Below are positions 1 to 8,787 of a stretch of 64,000 nucleotides of DNA, in pieces. The position numbers were made by a program, and so were the translations under genes. This DNA comes from Oscillospiraceae bacterium (GTDB lineage: Bacteria; Bacillota; Clostridia; Oscillospirales; Oscillospiraceae). A model generated the notes under the pieces. It was not told where the DNA came from. It did not search any database and saw only the letters and a list, made by a program, of their open reading frames with translations. Positions within the stretch are counted from its first letter, which is position 1, and each line of letters starts with the position of its first letter. The stretch lies in the NCBI GenBank assembly GCA_017458335.1, contig JAFTFT010000021.1:1-64000 (forward strand), read 5' to 3'.

Positions 1-189
1 CGGCACAGCTGGGTAGCTACGTCTGGACGAGATAAACGCTGAAGGCATCTAAGCGTGAAACTCCCCCTAAGATAAGATCTCCCATCCATTAGGAGTAAGG
101 GCCGAAGTAGACTACTTCGTTGATAGGCCGGCGGTGTAAGCGCGGTGACGTGTTCAGCCAACCGGTACTAATAGCCCGAGGGCTTGACC
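1..189 (+). rRNA. 23S ribosomal RNA, 3' end (partial)
   Basis: The sequence matches the conserved 3' end of 23S rRNA: the region with AGCTGGGTAGCTACGTC, the GAAACTCCCCCTAAGATAAG helix and the terminal GGTACTAATAGCCCGAGGGCTTGACC stretch are all recognisable. The 5' part lies outside the window. The exact 3' end is uncertain by a few bases. The spacer that follows (190-259) contains CTCTGTTCAGTTTTCAGGG, a motif often seen between 23S and 5S in Firmicutes rRNA operons. Confidence 0.95.
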
Positions 190-259
190 TACAGTATGCA
201 GGTTTGCCCTTGCATTCACTCCCTTCTCTGTTCAGTTTTCAGGGTGTGTCTCTGAAATA

Positions 260-377
<118 letters not shown>

Positions 378-408
378 AGAGCCGCTCAACAGAGCGGCTC
401 TGATTTTA
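378..408 (+). terminator. rRNA operon terminator
   Basis: A perfect 10-bp stem (AGAGCCGCTC / GAGCGGCTCT at 378-387 and 392-401) with a 4-nt AACA loop, followed by a T-rich tract. It lies directly after 5S rRNA and ends the rRNA transcription unit. Confidence 0.9.
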
Positions 409-473
409 TAGTTTGATTTGTTAAATCATGAACGAAGTTGCACTTCATAAAACTTTTTTTAGGAGGAACCACC

Positions 474-1013
474 ATGGCAAACAAATATGCAGGATCCAAA
501 ACCGAGAAAAACCTCTGGGAAGCCTTTGCCGGAGAGAGCCAGGCCAGAAACAAGTATACCTATTTTGCTTCCGTCGCGAAGAAGGCGGGCTATGAGCAGA
601 TCGCGGCCCTCTTTCTGAAGACGGCGGAGAACGAGAAAGAGCATGCCAAGCTCTGGTTCAAGGAGCTGGGCGAGCTGGGAACCACGGAAGAGAACCTGCT
701 GCATGCGGCAGAGGGCGAAAACTTCGAGTGGACCGATATGTACGAACGCATGGCCAAAGAGGCCGAGGAAGAGGGCTTCCCCGAGCTTGCGGAGAAGTTC
801 CGCGGCGTCGGCGCCATCGAGAAGGCTCATGAAGAGCGCTATCGCAAGCTCCTGAAGAACGTCGAGGAGAAGACGGTCTTCGAGAAGAGCGGCGTCAAGG
901 TCTGGGAGTGCCGCAACTGCGGTCACATCGTCGTCGGGACCAAAGCGCCGGATGTCTGCCCGGTCTGCAACCACCCGCAGGCCTATTTCGAGGTCCACGA
1001 AGAGAACTATTGA
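474..1013 (+). CDS. Rubrerythrin
   Basis: A 179-residue rubrerythrin, a cytoplasmic non-haem iron peroxidase that detoxifies hydrogen peroxide in anaerobes. The first ~135 residues form the ferritin-like four-helix di-iron domain, with ligand-bearing segments such as [13 protein letters not shown] and NEKEHAKLW and a later EKAHEERY. The last ~40 residues form a rubredoxin-like domain with two CxxC pairs (CRNC and CPVC) that bind one iron. The start at 474 is chosen because AGGAGG ends a few bases upstream and the protein then begins like the family; the frame is open further upstream without a ribosome site. It is a single-gene unit with its own terminator. Confidence 0.96.
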   Translation: MANKYAGSKTEKNLWEAFAGESQARNKYTYFASVAKKAGYEQIAALFLKTAENEKEHAKLWFKELGELGTTEENLLHAAEGENFEWTDMYERMAKEAEEEGFPELAEKFRGVGAIEKAHEERYRKLLKNVEEKTVFEKSGVKVWECRNCGHIVVGTKAPDVCPVCNHPQAYFEVHEENY

Positions 1014-1053
1014 TCCGTCGGCAGATTCAGGAAGTGCATAAGATGATAATGCG

Positions 1054-1092
1054 AAGCGGAGAGACGGTCATGCGATCGACTCTCCGCTTTTT
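1054..1092 (+). terminator. Rho-independent terminator after rubrerythrin
   Basis: A 10-bp stem AAGCGGAGAG / CTCTCCGCTT (1054-1063 and 1080-1089) followed by a run of T. It acts on the plus strand only, because the other side has no T tract. Confidence 0.85.
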
Positions 1093-1137
1093 ATTCGGTT
1101 TCCATTCACTTCACTTTATACCGGGAAAAAACTCCCG

Positions 1138-2037
1138 TCAGACATCATATGTTTTGTCAATGGCTTTCAGCTCATTAAAGGTATCGATCTCTATAATGTC
1201 TGATTCAAGGCATTCTCTGACTTCTACTGCGTAATGTTCTTTCCGGTATACAAGAGGAACCTGTTCCCAGTACCGCTCCTTTCCGCCGGGAGACTGGTAC
1301 ACATCCTGAATATCCTGGGAAAGCTTGTGCCCGTCGGCTTCGTTCCAGTAGGAGATGCCGACCATCTGCCAGATGTCGTCTCCTTCTCCGCCGACTTTCT
1401 CTTCGACGATGACGCGGTCCTTGACCTTGAAGCACCAGTCGTCGGAGCGCTCTTTTTTGATTCCGAGGAAGTCGGAGGTATAGTGGTACTTCCGGATGAT
1501 GGACGGATTGTAGAGCAGCAGATCTGCTTCAAACACATAGGCGTTGGAGAGCATGTAACGGGCGACCAGAGAGGAACTGATGTTGTTGGCTTCGTTGTAG
1601 ACCGGGTTTTCCAGAAACTTGATCATGGGATATTTATAGAGCAGCTGATCAAAGAGCTCTCCGAGATAGCCCCGGACGATATAGATCTCATTGATTTCCG
1701 CAGCCAGGCACGCTTCAATCAGGCGGTCGATAATCCGGACGCCATGTACTCTGACCAGCGGTTTCGGCGTGTTGAACGTGATCGGCACAAGACGTGTCCC
1801 GAAGCCGGCGGCAATAAAGATCGCCCGTTTTGCCCGATACGGTTCCAGCGCGCTGATTCCCTCTCCGGTAATCGCGCCGTCACGGACATATCTGGCTTCC
1901 GATAATTCCTTCATGACCCGGTTCACAGTGCCGAGACTGTATCCTGTGAGCTTTTCCAGATCGCGCTGGGTCAATGCGGCCTCGGTTGTCGCCAGCTTTT
2001 CCAAAAGATCAAATTGTTTTCTTGTGAGATTTTCCAT
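1138..2037 (-). CDS. Winged-helix plus LicC-like nucleotidyltransferase fusion
   Basis: A 299-residue two-domain protein. Residues about 5-62 form a MarR/winged-helix-like DNA-binding module (LTQRDLEKLTGYSLGTVNRV). From about residue 70 to the end is a sugar-phosphate nucleotidyltransferase fold with the signature AAGFGTRLVPITFNTPKPL, resembling CTP:phosphocholine cytidylyltransferase LicC. The family activates phosphocholine or a similar phospho-alcohol as a CDP conjugate for attachment to cell-surface polymers. It is the last gene of a minus-strand cassette, 48 nt after the YidC-sulfatase fusion, with GGAAGG as ribosome site. No choline kinase or LicD transferase is in the window, so the substrate is open. 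The fused DNA-binding domain might give feedback regulation; that is inference. Confidence 0.85.
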   Translation of the reverse strand: MENLTRKQFDLLEKLATTEAALTQRDLEKLTGYSLGTVNRVMKELSEARYVRDGAITGEGISALEPYRAKRAIFIAAGFGTRLVPITFNTPKPLVRVHGVRIIDRLIEACLAAEINEIYIVRGYLGELFDQLLYKYPMIKFLENPVYNEANNISSSLVARYMLSNAYVFEADLLLYNPSIIRKYHYTSDFLGIKKERSDDWCFKVKDRVIVEEKVGGEGDDIWQMVGISYWNEADGHKLSQDIQDVYQSPGGKERYWEQVPLVYRKEHYAVEVRECLESDIIEIDTFNELKAIDKTYDV

Positions 2038-2085
2038 GTCAGCTTTCCTTCCCCTTCGATGATACGTTTTAAAGCGTACAGCGTG

Positions 2086-4896
2086 TCAGCTGAATCGGTT
2101 TTGCTCAACCGTCCAGTTGTTCAGATCAAAGATATTTGTATTTCGCAGCGTGAGCCACCGCTTCGGCGACCGGCTCTCATCCACATCTTCAAAAGAGTAC
2201 TTGTTGGCATCCTCTGTCGTACTCCAGTCCCGGTACAGGATATGCTGCTCGCTGTCATACTTGTGCTCATCGGTGATTGGTTTATGCAGAAACGGATTCA
2301 CAGGGACTTCGATCAACTCGTCAAAAGCCAGGAGCGGTGTGTCCGCGTTTGTCATAAAGGAGCTGTCTGTCGTGAAATCCCGGCTGCCAAAGTCCTTCAC
2401 CATCAGAAGCGGATTATATGCCAGCAGATTCAGATAGCGTTCCCCTTCATCCGCCTTGTAATAAGGGGGCGTCTCCAGAACCATATTGAAGTATTCTCCA
2501 AAATAATACCCATGGTCAGAAACAAGAATGATTCTGGTATTATCCCAAATGTCATTCTCACGGAGATAATCAAACCAGTTTCCGAGCTGTATAAACGCAG
2601 CCATCAACGCATGATAATGCGTCATGAGAAAGAGATCTTCCGTTGCCCGAAGTTCTTTGCCGGTCAGGGACAGCCTGACAGCGTGTTCTTCTTCATAAGC
2701 CGTGTTATCCACTTCGTTTTGCGGAACGTAATCCGGCGTCTGTGTCAGCATGGGCACATGCGTGATTTCATTGCTTATCATCAGAAAGGTGTTTTCCTGT
2801 GAGGCATCAAGGGCTGTGATTTCAGAGAGGTGGTTCAGGACAGCATAATTCTTCAGAAAGTCGAGATCGACGCCGCGGCTGACAAACGGGGACTCGGCCA
2901 CCTGAGGGGTGTCGATGGAAAGGCTGTTTTTGGATGACAGATAGATGCCATCGTCGTACAGGGTGTCCTGCAGGAGCAGGGGGGCTGCCTTAAAGACACT
3001 GAAGCAGAAAAAGTTCCGGTTCCAGATCGCATATTCCATCCGGAGCGTCTCCTCTTCATATCCCGTGTATCGGCCAATCGTATTATAGGTATGCATGCCG
3101 GGGTAATCATTATAGATGCTCAGATCCGGTGTCCACATGTAATTGGCAAGAGAAGGATCACATACCGTTACCTCAAACCCGTTTTCGTAGAAATTGACAG
3201 GCATGATTTTCAGGGCTTCGTTCTGTTTGTCCTTCAGCAGCACGTCGGATCGGCTGTCGATTTCTTCCGGGATGTAGTCATACCCGCCGAAGAGCGGTGG
3301 TGAGCCGACGTTTGTTCTGGCCCCATAGGACAGGGTGTTGGGGTAATATGTGAATCCGGCAAACTGTCTCTGCAGTTCCGGCCTTTCGTTCAAAACAAAA
3401 GGAACGAAAGCGTTGACAGCACGGTCCAGCATGATCACAACCACATTTTTTCCGTTTCTGCTTAGGGGAATCCGGACGCCTTCCTGCGGCTGCTGTTTGG
3501 CAAGCGCTTCAAGGGCTTTGACCTGGCGGCCTGTGTTTTGGATGTTCAGCACCGACATCGCAGCGACGGCAAGGCAGCCCGCGATGCATACCGCGCGGAC
3601 CAGATCCGGTTTCTTCTTCCAGACGAGGTAGATCAGCACTCCGGCCGCCAGCAATACGCCCGTGTTGATCAGGTAGCTGGAGGCAGAATTGAGAATCGGG
3701 AAATCATACTTCAGCAGGGGAGACAGATTGCCGTAATTCTTTCCGAAGAACATATAGTCAATCACGGCCGACCCGGACGCAATCCCAGCCGCGAGGCAGA
3801 AAGAACGTTTTCCCTGTGCGGAGGAAAGCCGGTAGAAAATACCGCACCAGAGCAGAAAGGCTCCGGCGGCAAGAAGAGCGGAGCTCACGAGATAACGGAG
3901 GGGAGAATGAAAGTCCGTTATCTCCGCAAATTCTCCCGGCGATTCGCGGATGACGGCAGAAGGAATCAGAACGCCCAGAAGAACAGTCAGAAAGATGCAG
4001 CATGCGAAGAAAACCGTATTGACGATCTTCGGATCCGGAGTGTTTTCCTGCCGTATGCCTGCCGGCTTCCGGAAACCGGACAGGAACGGAAGCTGCATCA
4101 GACCGGCAATCAAAGCAATCAGGATCCGCTCGCGGAAGCTCTCCGGCGGATCCATCAGGCAAAAGCGGACAAACACGGCGATACCTGCCAGAGAACAGAG
4201 GCCGCCCAGGTTTTTCTTCGGATGCGGGATCTTATAAAAGATATTCTTTACCAGAGAAAACAGATTGTTGAGCGTCCAGTAAAAAACAAGTCCCGAGGGC
4301 GAACGATAGAGAAAGACAAGAAAAATCAGCGCCATCCCGTACAGCTGCACCTTGCTCTTCAACGGCATTCCCCTGGTATAGACGGCTCCGGAGATGATGT
4401 TGATCGCGGTCATCAGGATGGGCAGCAGGTTCAGGCTGATTCCACCCAGGTGAATCAGCTGATCCGGACTGCCCAGGTCAGCAATCGGACCGAAGGAGAC
4501 TCCCTGAAGGAGAGACAGGCCGGAGAGGTAACGATAAGCCGCAATGAAAAAGGGAATTTCGAGCAGCAAAGAAAGAGAGCCCTTCAGGGCATAATAAGGC
4601 TTATAATTGTTCTGGCGATAATACGTCTGCAAAATCATGAAACGCTCATCGCCCTTGAACATTTTTCTGATCTGATCAATGCCGGGCTTCATCCGCATGG
4701 ACTGAAGCCGTTCCTCTTCCTGCATGGCATCGGCTCTGCGATAGAGCGGAAGAACAAGAAAATTCATGGCCAGACTCAGAAATACAATGGCCGTGCCGGG
4801 GTGTTCCGTGATCTGACAGGCCAGGGAATAGATCACGTCAAACACCAGTTCCAGAGGCCCCAGTATCAGCTGATATAAAAGATTTCCGATTGACAT
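2086..4896 (-). CDS. YidC/Oxa1 insertase domain fused to sulfatase-like transferase
   Basis: A very large (about 936-residue) membrane protein. Residues 1-225 match YidC/Oxa1/SpoIIIJ insertases: an N-terminal ILGPLELVFD segment, a cytoplasmic hairpin (MQEEERLQSMRMKPGI) and hydrophobic core helices ending in a VFYWTLNNLFSLVKNIFY motif. Residues about 230-460 add further membrane helices. From about 484 to 900 is an extracytoplasmic sulfatase/alkaline-phosphatase fold as in LtaS, phosphoglycerol and phosphoethanolamine transferases: IMLD (Asp ~491, metal), YGART (Thr ~528, candidate nucleophile) and VSDHGYYFG (Asp ~794/His ~795, metal). The start at 4896 is preferred over 4905 because AAAGGATG then sits at proper spacing. 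It lies between a TagB-like transferase and a LicC-like enzyme, so a role in making or decorating a surface phosphopolymer is inferred. Confidence 0.85.
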   Translation of the reverse strand: MSIGNLLYQLILGPLELVFDVIYSLACQITEHPGTAIVFLSLAMNFLVLPLYRRADAMQEEERLQSMRMKPGIDQIRKMFKGDERFMILQTYYRQNNYKPYYALKGSLSLLLEIPFFIAAYRYLSGLSLLQGVSFGPIADLGSPDQLIHLGGISLNLLPILMTAINIISGAVYTRGMPLKSKVQLYGMALIFLVFLYRSPSGLVFYWTLNNLFSLVKNIFYKIPHPKKNLGGLCSLAGIAVFVRFCLMDPPESFRERILIALIAGLMQLPFLSGFRKPAGIRQENTPDPKIVNTVFFACCIFLTVLLGVLIPSAVIRESPGEFAEITDFHSPLRYLVSSALLAAGAFLLWCGIFYRLSSAQGKRSFCLAAGIASGSAVIDYMFFGKNYGNLSPLLKYDFPILNSASSYLINTGVLLAAGVLIYLVWKKKPDLVRAVCIAGCLAVAAMSVLNIQNTGRQVKALEALAKQQPQEGVRIPLSRNGKNVVVIMLDRAVNAFVPFVLNERPELQRQFAGFTYYPNTLSYGARTNVGSPPLFGGYDYIPEEIDSRSDVLLKDKQNEALKIMPVNFYENGFEVTVCDPSLANYMWTPDLSIYNDYPGMHTYNTIGRYTGYEEETLRMEYAIWNRNFFCFSVFKAAPLLLQDTLYDDGIYLSSKNSLSIDTPQVAESPFVSRGVDLDFLKNYAVLNHLSEITALDASQENTFLMISNEITHVPMLTQTPDYVPQNEVDNTAYEEEHAVRLSLTGKELRATEDLFLMTHYHALMAAFIQLGNWFDYLRENDIWDNTRIILVSDHGYYFGEYFNMVLETPPYYKADEGERYLNLLAYNPLLMVKDFGSRDFTTDSSFMTNADTPLLAFDELIEVPVNPFLHKPITDEHKYDSEQHILYRDWSTTEDANKYSFEDVDESRSPKRWLTLRNTNIFDLNNWTVEQNRFS

Positions 4897-4919
4897 CTGT
4901 GTCATCCTTTATCCGATTG

Positions 4920-6167
4920 TTATGCTGCCCGGTGACCGGCTTCTGAAGAAAGCAGTTCGCCTCTTTTTTCTACCAGGTAATCCGCGACGGCTTCGACCGA
5001 GTGACCGATATTTGCCCAGGTTTCCGCCCTGGCCCGATCGCGTCCCGCCTTGAAACGGTTTTCGGAGAGGCATTGCTGAATCAGAATTTTGATATCTTTC
5101 ATGTTCTCTTCGGTCAGCTGCAGACCCAGCTGATCCAGAATGGAAAACGTCCAGAGGCCCTCCTCCAGCCACCAGGCATCATACATGCCGGCGTCGAAGG
5201 AAGTGTCCGCGTAGATAACCGGCTTGTCGAACACCAGGGTGTAGTCGAAAATGACCCCCGAGAAATCAGAAATCAGAATATCAGAGCGATGCAGCACGTC
5301 AAAATTGTCAACGCTTCGATCCCACTGCAGCTGCTCGCTTTCCGGGTATTTTTTCATCAGGGAGGACAGCATGCCGCTTTCCGAGACAAACGACTGCGGA
5401 TGCGGGCGGATGATCACGTGAAAACCCGTCTCCAGAAGCCGGTCAATGATTTTCGAGCCGTATTTGCTCAAAATTCCGCTTGGCCCCCAGGACGGAGCAA
5501 GAAGAACGGTGATTTCGTGCTCCGGCACGGGGTCAGCGCGCAGCAGCCGTTCCCGCAGGGCGTCCGTATGCGGCGATCCGGTGAGCCGGAGTTCCTTCTC
5601 AGGAAGATGACGCAGTGCTTCCAGCTCACGGATTTCCCGAATCTGGTATTCTCCGCTGAGCAGCAGGGCATCGTAGTAGTCAATGCCGAACATCCGGTAC
5701 AGGGTCACGTCATTTGCAGCATGAAAAACATGGGTATACCATTTGACATCCCGAGACCGTTTCCACTGATAGACGTCCAGCCCCGGCGTGCTGGACAGAA
5801 CCACATCCGCTTTCAGCATGTTCATCCGGGCAAACGTCTTGTTTCCGTCCCCTGCATATTCTGCCCTGATATTGCGATATTTCTCGTTCAGCAGCGGATC
5901 GTCCGGCTCTGCCGTCAGATAGAGAACCTGCTCACCACGCTTCTCCATTTCATCGCACAGGGGTTTGAAGATGTTCCAGTATCGTTTGCTGTCCGTGAAA
6001 AAAACAAAGGGAATCGCCGCATCGTCGCTGCGCCTGACGTTTCCTCCGGAGAGCAGAAACTTCAGTTTTACCAAAACGCCGCGGAAGGCATAAATGGCAG
6101 CGCTGAGCACACCGATCAGTATCGTGAACAACATGCTCCCTGTACCGGGATCAATATAGAGGAACAT
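4920..6167 (-). CDS. CDP-glycerol glycerophosphotransferase-like protein (TagB/TagF family)
   Basis: A 415-residue membrane-associated transferase. The N-terminus (FLYIDPGTGSMLFTILIG) gives one membrane helix; the rest is the GT-B-like fold of CDP-glycerol:poly(glycerophosphate) glycerophosphotransferases, with LLAPSWGP, the histidine motif IIRPHPQS and DILISDFSGVIFDY near residues 225, 260 and 300. The family adds glycerol-phosphate units (or related polyol phosphates) to wall teichoic acid-type polymers at the inner membrane face. It is the first gene of the minus-strand cassette, preceded by AAGGAG and an extended -10 promoter, and lies 23 nt upstream of the YidC-sulfatase fusion. Donor specificity cannot be read from sequence. 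Confidence 0.88.
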   Translation of the reverse strand: MFLYIDPGTGSMLFTILIGVLSAAIYAFRGVLVKLKFLLSGGNVRRSDDAAIPFVFFTDSKRYWNIFKPLCDEMEKRGEQVLYLTAEPDDPLLNEKYRNIRAEYAGDGNKTFARMNMLKADVVLSSTPGLDVYQWKRSRDVKWYTHVFHAANDVTLYRMFGIDYYDALLLSGEYQIREIRELEALRHLPEKELRLTGSPHTDALRERLLRADPVPEHEITVLLAPSWGPSGILSKYGSKIIDRLLETGFHVIIRPHPQSFVSESGMLSSLMKKYPESEQLQWDRSVDNFDVLHRSDILISDFSGVIFDYTLVFDKPVIYADTSFDAGMYDAWWLEEGLWTFSILDQLGLQLTEENMKDIKILIQQCLSENRFKAGRDRARAETWANIGHSVEAVADYLVEKRGELLSSEAGHRAA

Positions 6168-6268
6168 TTCTTTTTCTCCTTCCGGAACGGTATGATGCTC
6201 AGAGCTGGTGCCGGGCTCAAGTCGATTCTGGTTCAGACCGAATCTGCAAAGAAAGGGTCAACTTATAT

Positions 6269-6277
6269 ATTATACCA
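6269..6277 (-). promoter_or_regulatory. Extended -10 promoter of the surface-polymer cassette
   Basis: On the minus strand the sequence reads TGGTATAAT, a perfect extended -10 element, about 100 nt upstream of the TagB-like start. No good -35 is present, as is usual for extended -10 promoters. Confidence 0.55.
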
Positions 6278-6344
6278 TGTTTCATGCCGATCTGCCATAC
6301 CTTATCTCAATTGGAGGCACAGGATAAGCGAAGACCGTATGCCG

Positions 6345-7121
6345 TCAGGCAGGGATGATTTCCAGCGTAAGCACCGTGTCGCCCGTGACGTTCATGAGCA
6401 GGACGCTGCCATCTGCGTCATTCCAGACCAGTTCACCGGAAGTGGTCTCGGCATTCGCGATGTGCCAGCCTTCTTTCGGCGTGATGCGGCAGACGCTGTC
6501 CTCGCTGATGATCATGCTTTCGGCACCGGGCTCATTGACCACGCCCTCAAGCGTGACGTAGGGCTCATAGTATCCGGCGAGCTTCAGCTCATAGTAGCCG
6601 TAGATCCGGCTCTCCTGAGAATCGTCCTCGGGAAGAACGATGATATCCGCGCCTGCATTGTAGACGGTGCCGGCATGGTTAAAGACCGTCCCGGCTCTGG
6701 CATAGACCTTGCCGCCGTAGTTGTACACCGTACCGCCGTTGCAGAAGACGGTTCCGCCCATATTGGTGACGGTGGCGCCGGTACTGTAGACGGTTCCGCC
6801 GTCATTTCGGACAGCCATCCCCTCATAAGCGTAGATCGTGCTTCCCGATGAGACAAGCACGGGATCGGAGTCGGGTCTGGGAAGAGAAGTTTCCGATGGG
6901 ACGACGATTTCGGGAAAGGCGGTGGAATCGGGCTGAATCTGCTCCGCGAGCGCCGCGGCGTCCTCCGCACTTCCGGACATGGCGGATGGAGGGAGCGGAG
7001 CGCCTTCCGCGACAGGAACGGAATCCACATGCGGTTCCGTCTTCAGGGCGAGCGTCATCGCGGGCAGCAGGCAGAGCAGCAGAATCACCAACAGGACAAG
7101 AATCAAAGTTCTGTTTTTCAT
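6345..7121 (-). CDS. Exported protein with tandem 7-residue G-G-T-V-Y repeats
   Basis: A 258-residue protein of unknown function. The N-terminus (MKNRTLILVLLVILLLCLLP) is a signal peptide or membrane anchor, followed by a Pro/Ser/Glu-rich linker to about residue 90. Residues about 93-163 are a regular array of roughly ten heptads with the pattern Gly/Ala-Gly/Ala-Thr-Val-Tyr/Phe-x-x (GGTVYST, GATVTNM, GGTVFCN, GGTVYNY, GGKVYAR, AGTVFNH, AGTVYNA). The C-terminal ~90 residues look like a small beta domain. The repeat suggests a narrow beta-solenoid or stacked strand structure on the cell surface. The start has AAAGGAGG upstream. It is divergent from an LRR-type lipoprotein. I do not recognise a named family. 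Confidence 0.8.
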   Translation of the reverse strand: MKNRTLILVLLVILLLCLLPAMTLALKTEPHVDSVPVAEGAPLPPSAMSGSAEDAAALAEQIQPDSTAFPEIVVPSETSLPRPDSDPVLVSSGSTIYAYEGMAVRNDGGTVYSTGATVTNMGGTVFCNGGTVYNYGGKVYARAGTVFNHAGTVYNAGADIIVLPEDDSQESRIYGYYELKLAGYYEPYVTLEGVVNEPGAESMIISEDSVCRITPKEGWHIANAETTSGELVWNDADGSVLLMNVTGDTVLTLEIIPA

Positions 7122-7160
7122 AAAAGGGTCCTCCTTTCAGGGTAAGGAAGCGATGCGCTC

Positions 7161-7192
7161 ATTATACCCCAAGCGGGAATGATCCGTAAAGC
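7161..7192 (-). promoter_or_regulatory. Promoter of the heptad-repeat gene
   Basis: The minus strand carries a perfect TATAAT at 7161-7166, about 40 nt upstream of the start codon, with TTTACG 18 nt further upstream as a weak -35. Confidence 0.55.
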
Positions 7193-7240
7193 GGACGAAT
7201 CCAAAAGATTTATGAATATTTGCCGGAAAGCGGTTTTTTG

Positions 7241-7269
7241 TTGAAGCGGCGGCAAATGAATGATATAAT
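7241..7269 (+). promoter_or_regulatory. Sigma-A promoter of the LRR-type lipoprotein
   Basis: TTGAAG at 7241-7246, a 17-nt spacer, and TATAAT at 7264-7269, about 70 nt upstream of the start at 7340. Confidence 0.75.
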
Positions 7270-7339
7270 AAGAAGTCAAATTTCGGCATGACAAGAAATA
7301 GAGATCGAAACAGACCACATGAAACCGAGGAAATCTTTT

Positions 7340-8650
7340 ATGAAAAGAACCATCCTGCTCATCGTCCTGACCATCCTGGTGCTGGCTATGCTCTGCGGCT
7401 GCGGCGCGGCCGCGGTTTCGACGGATCCGACGCCGTCCGCGGAGAAAGAGACCACAGAAGAAACTGCGGAAGAAACACCGGAACCGACGGAGACGCCGGC
7501 GCCGACCCCGACGCCTGTCCCGGAACTGAGCTTCCCGGAAGGGAGCGTCTATCCGCTGGACGCGACCAGAGTGTCGCTCCACAAGCTGAAGCATAAAGAC
7601 GTTGCAGAGGCGGCAGAGCGCCTGAAGCAGATGCCGGCGCTGGAACGGATTGACATGGGAACCGACGGGGCCTGGACAAAGCTGAACCGTGAGGAGCTGA
7701 ACGCGGAGACCGCCGCAGTGGAGCGCCCCTTAAAAGCGACGCGGGACCTCACCTGGGCGGACCTGCGCACCTTGCAGGAAGCCGCACCGCAGGCGGAGCT
7801 GGAATACCGTTTTGTGTTTTACGGACGTTATCTGAGTACGCTGTCCGAGGAGATGGATCTGAACCACAGCGTCATGACAGACGAGGGCGCGGCGGTACGG
7901 GAAATCCTGCCCCTGATGAAACACTGCAAGCGCCTGGACATGGACTCCTGCGGCGTCTCTTCCGAGCGCATGGCGGAGATCCGGGATGCGTATCCGGATA
8001 TGGAAGTCATCTGGAGAATCTGGTTTGCCAATGACCAGTTCACCATGCGGACAGATTCCGAGCGCCTCTGGTGCGCCAACTTCTATCCCTATATGTGGGA
8101 TGAGTATACCCAGGAACTCAAGTATCTGACCAATCTGAAGTATCTGGATCTCGGCCACAATCTGGAGCTCCACGACTGGAACTTCATGCGGACCATGACC
8201 AATCTCGAGGTGTGCATCATCACGGCCAGCGGCTGGGACACGCTGGACATGCTGGAAAACTGCACCAAGCTGGAGTTCCTGGAGATTGTTCCCTGGGCAC
8301 ATATTGAGCTGGATCTCACGCCGCTGGCAGGGATGCAGGATCTGGAGCATCTGAACATCTGCGGCATGGGCCAGACACAGGGCTGGGAAGTCTTACTTGG
8401 CATGCCGAAGCTCAAGCGTCTTTGGATCGGGAGCCACACGGCCTATTTCTTCCCGGAGGGCGCGATGGAGCAGATTCTGGAAGCCCACCCGGATACAAAT
8501 ATCCTCTACCAAACAGACGGAGCGGCAACCGGCAGCTGGCGCCTTGATGAGCGCTACCAGCTGCTGCGGCAGCAGTTTGATTACGACCAATGGCCTTCTG
8601 TTGCCCCTTATCCCTACAACGACCCGAAGTATAACGCTCCCTGGGCATAA
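7340..8650 (+). CDS. Leucine-rich-repeat-like lipoprotein
   Basis: A 436-residue exported protein. The signal peptide ends in a lipobox (LCGC near residue 20), so it should be lipid-anchored outside the membrane. A Thr/Glu/Pro-rich linker (PEPTETPAPTPTPVPE) follows to about residue 65. The central and C-terminal part has leucine-rich-repeat character (LTNLKYLDLGHN, MTNLEVCIITAS, CTKLEFLEIV, MQDLEHLNICGMG), typical of large LRR lipoproteins in gut Clostridia. Binding to a protein or glycan partner is inferred. The start at 7340 is chosen over an in-frame ATG at 7319 because a GAGG ribosome site precedes only the former. Confidence 0.82.
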   Translation: MKRTILLIVLTILVLAMLCGCGAAAVSTDPTPSAEKETTEETAEETPEPTETPAPTPTPVPELSFPEGSVYPLDATRVSLHKLKHKDVAEAAERLKQMPALERIDMGTDGAWTKLNREELNAETAAVERPLKATRDLTWADLRTLQEAAPQAELEYRFVFYGRYLSTLSEEMDLNHSVMTDEGAAVREILPLMKHCKRLDMDSCGVSSERMAEIRDAYPDMEVIWRIWFANDQFTMRTDSERLWCANFYPYMWDEYTQELKYLTNLKYLDLGHNLELHDWNFMRTMTNLEVCIITASGWDTLDMLENCTKLEFLEIVPWAHIELDLTPLAGMQDLEHLNICGMGQTQGWEVLLGMPKLKRLWIGSHTAYFFPEGAMEQILEAHPDTNILYQTDGAATGSWRLDERYQLLRQQFDYDQWPSVAPYPYNDPKYNAPWA

Positions 8651-8787
8651 ACTTAAGGCAAGGAATTTCCCCCCGCCGCAGGCGGTGGGAAAGACGAAGA
8701 ACAAAAATGCACCCGGGCATAAGCGCGGGCAGAAGTCAGGCCCTGTAGAAGCGTGGGCAGAATCACAGATAACAGGCGGAGCATTCT

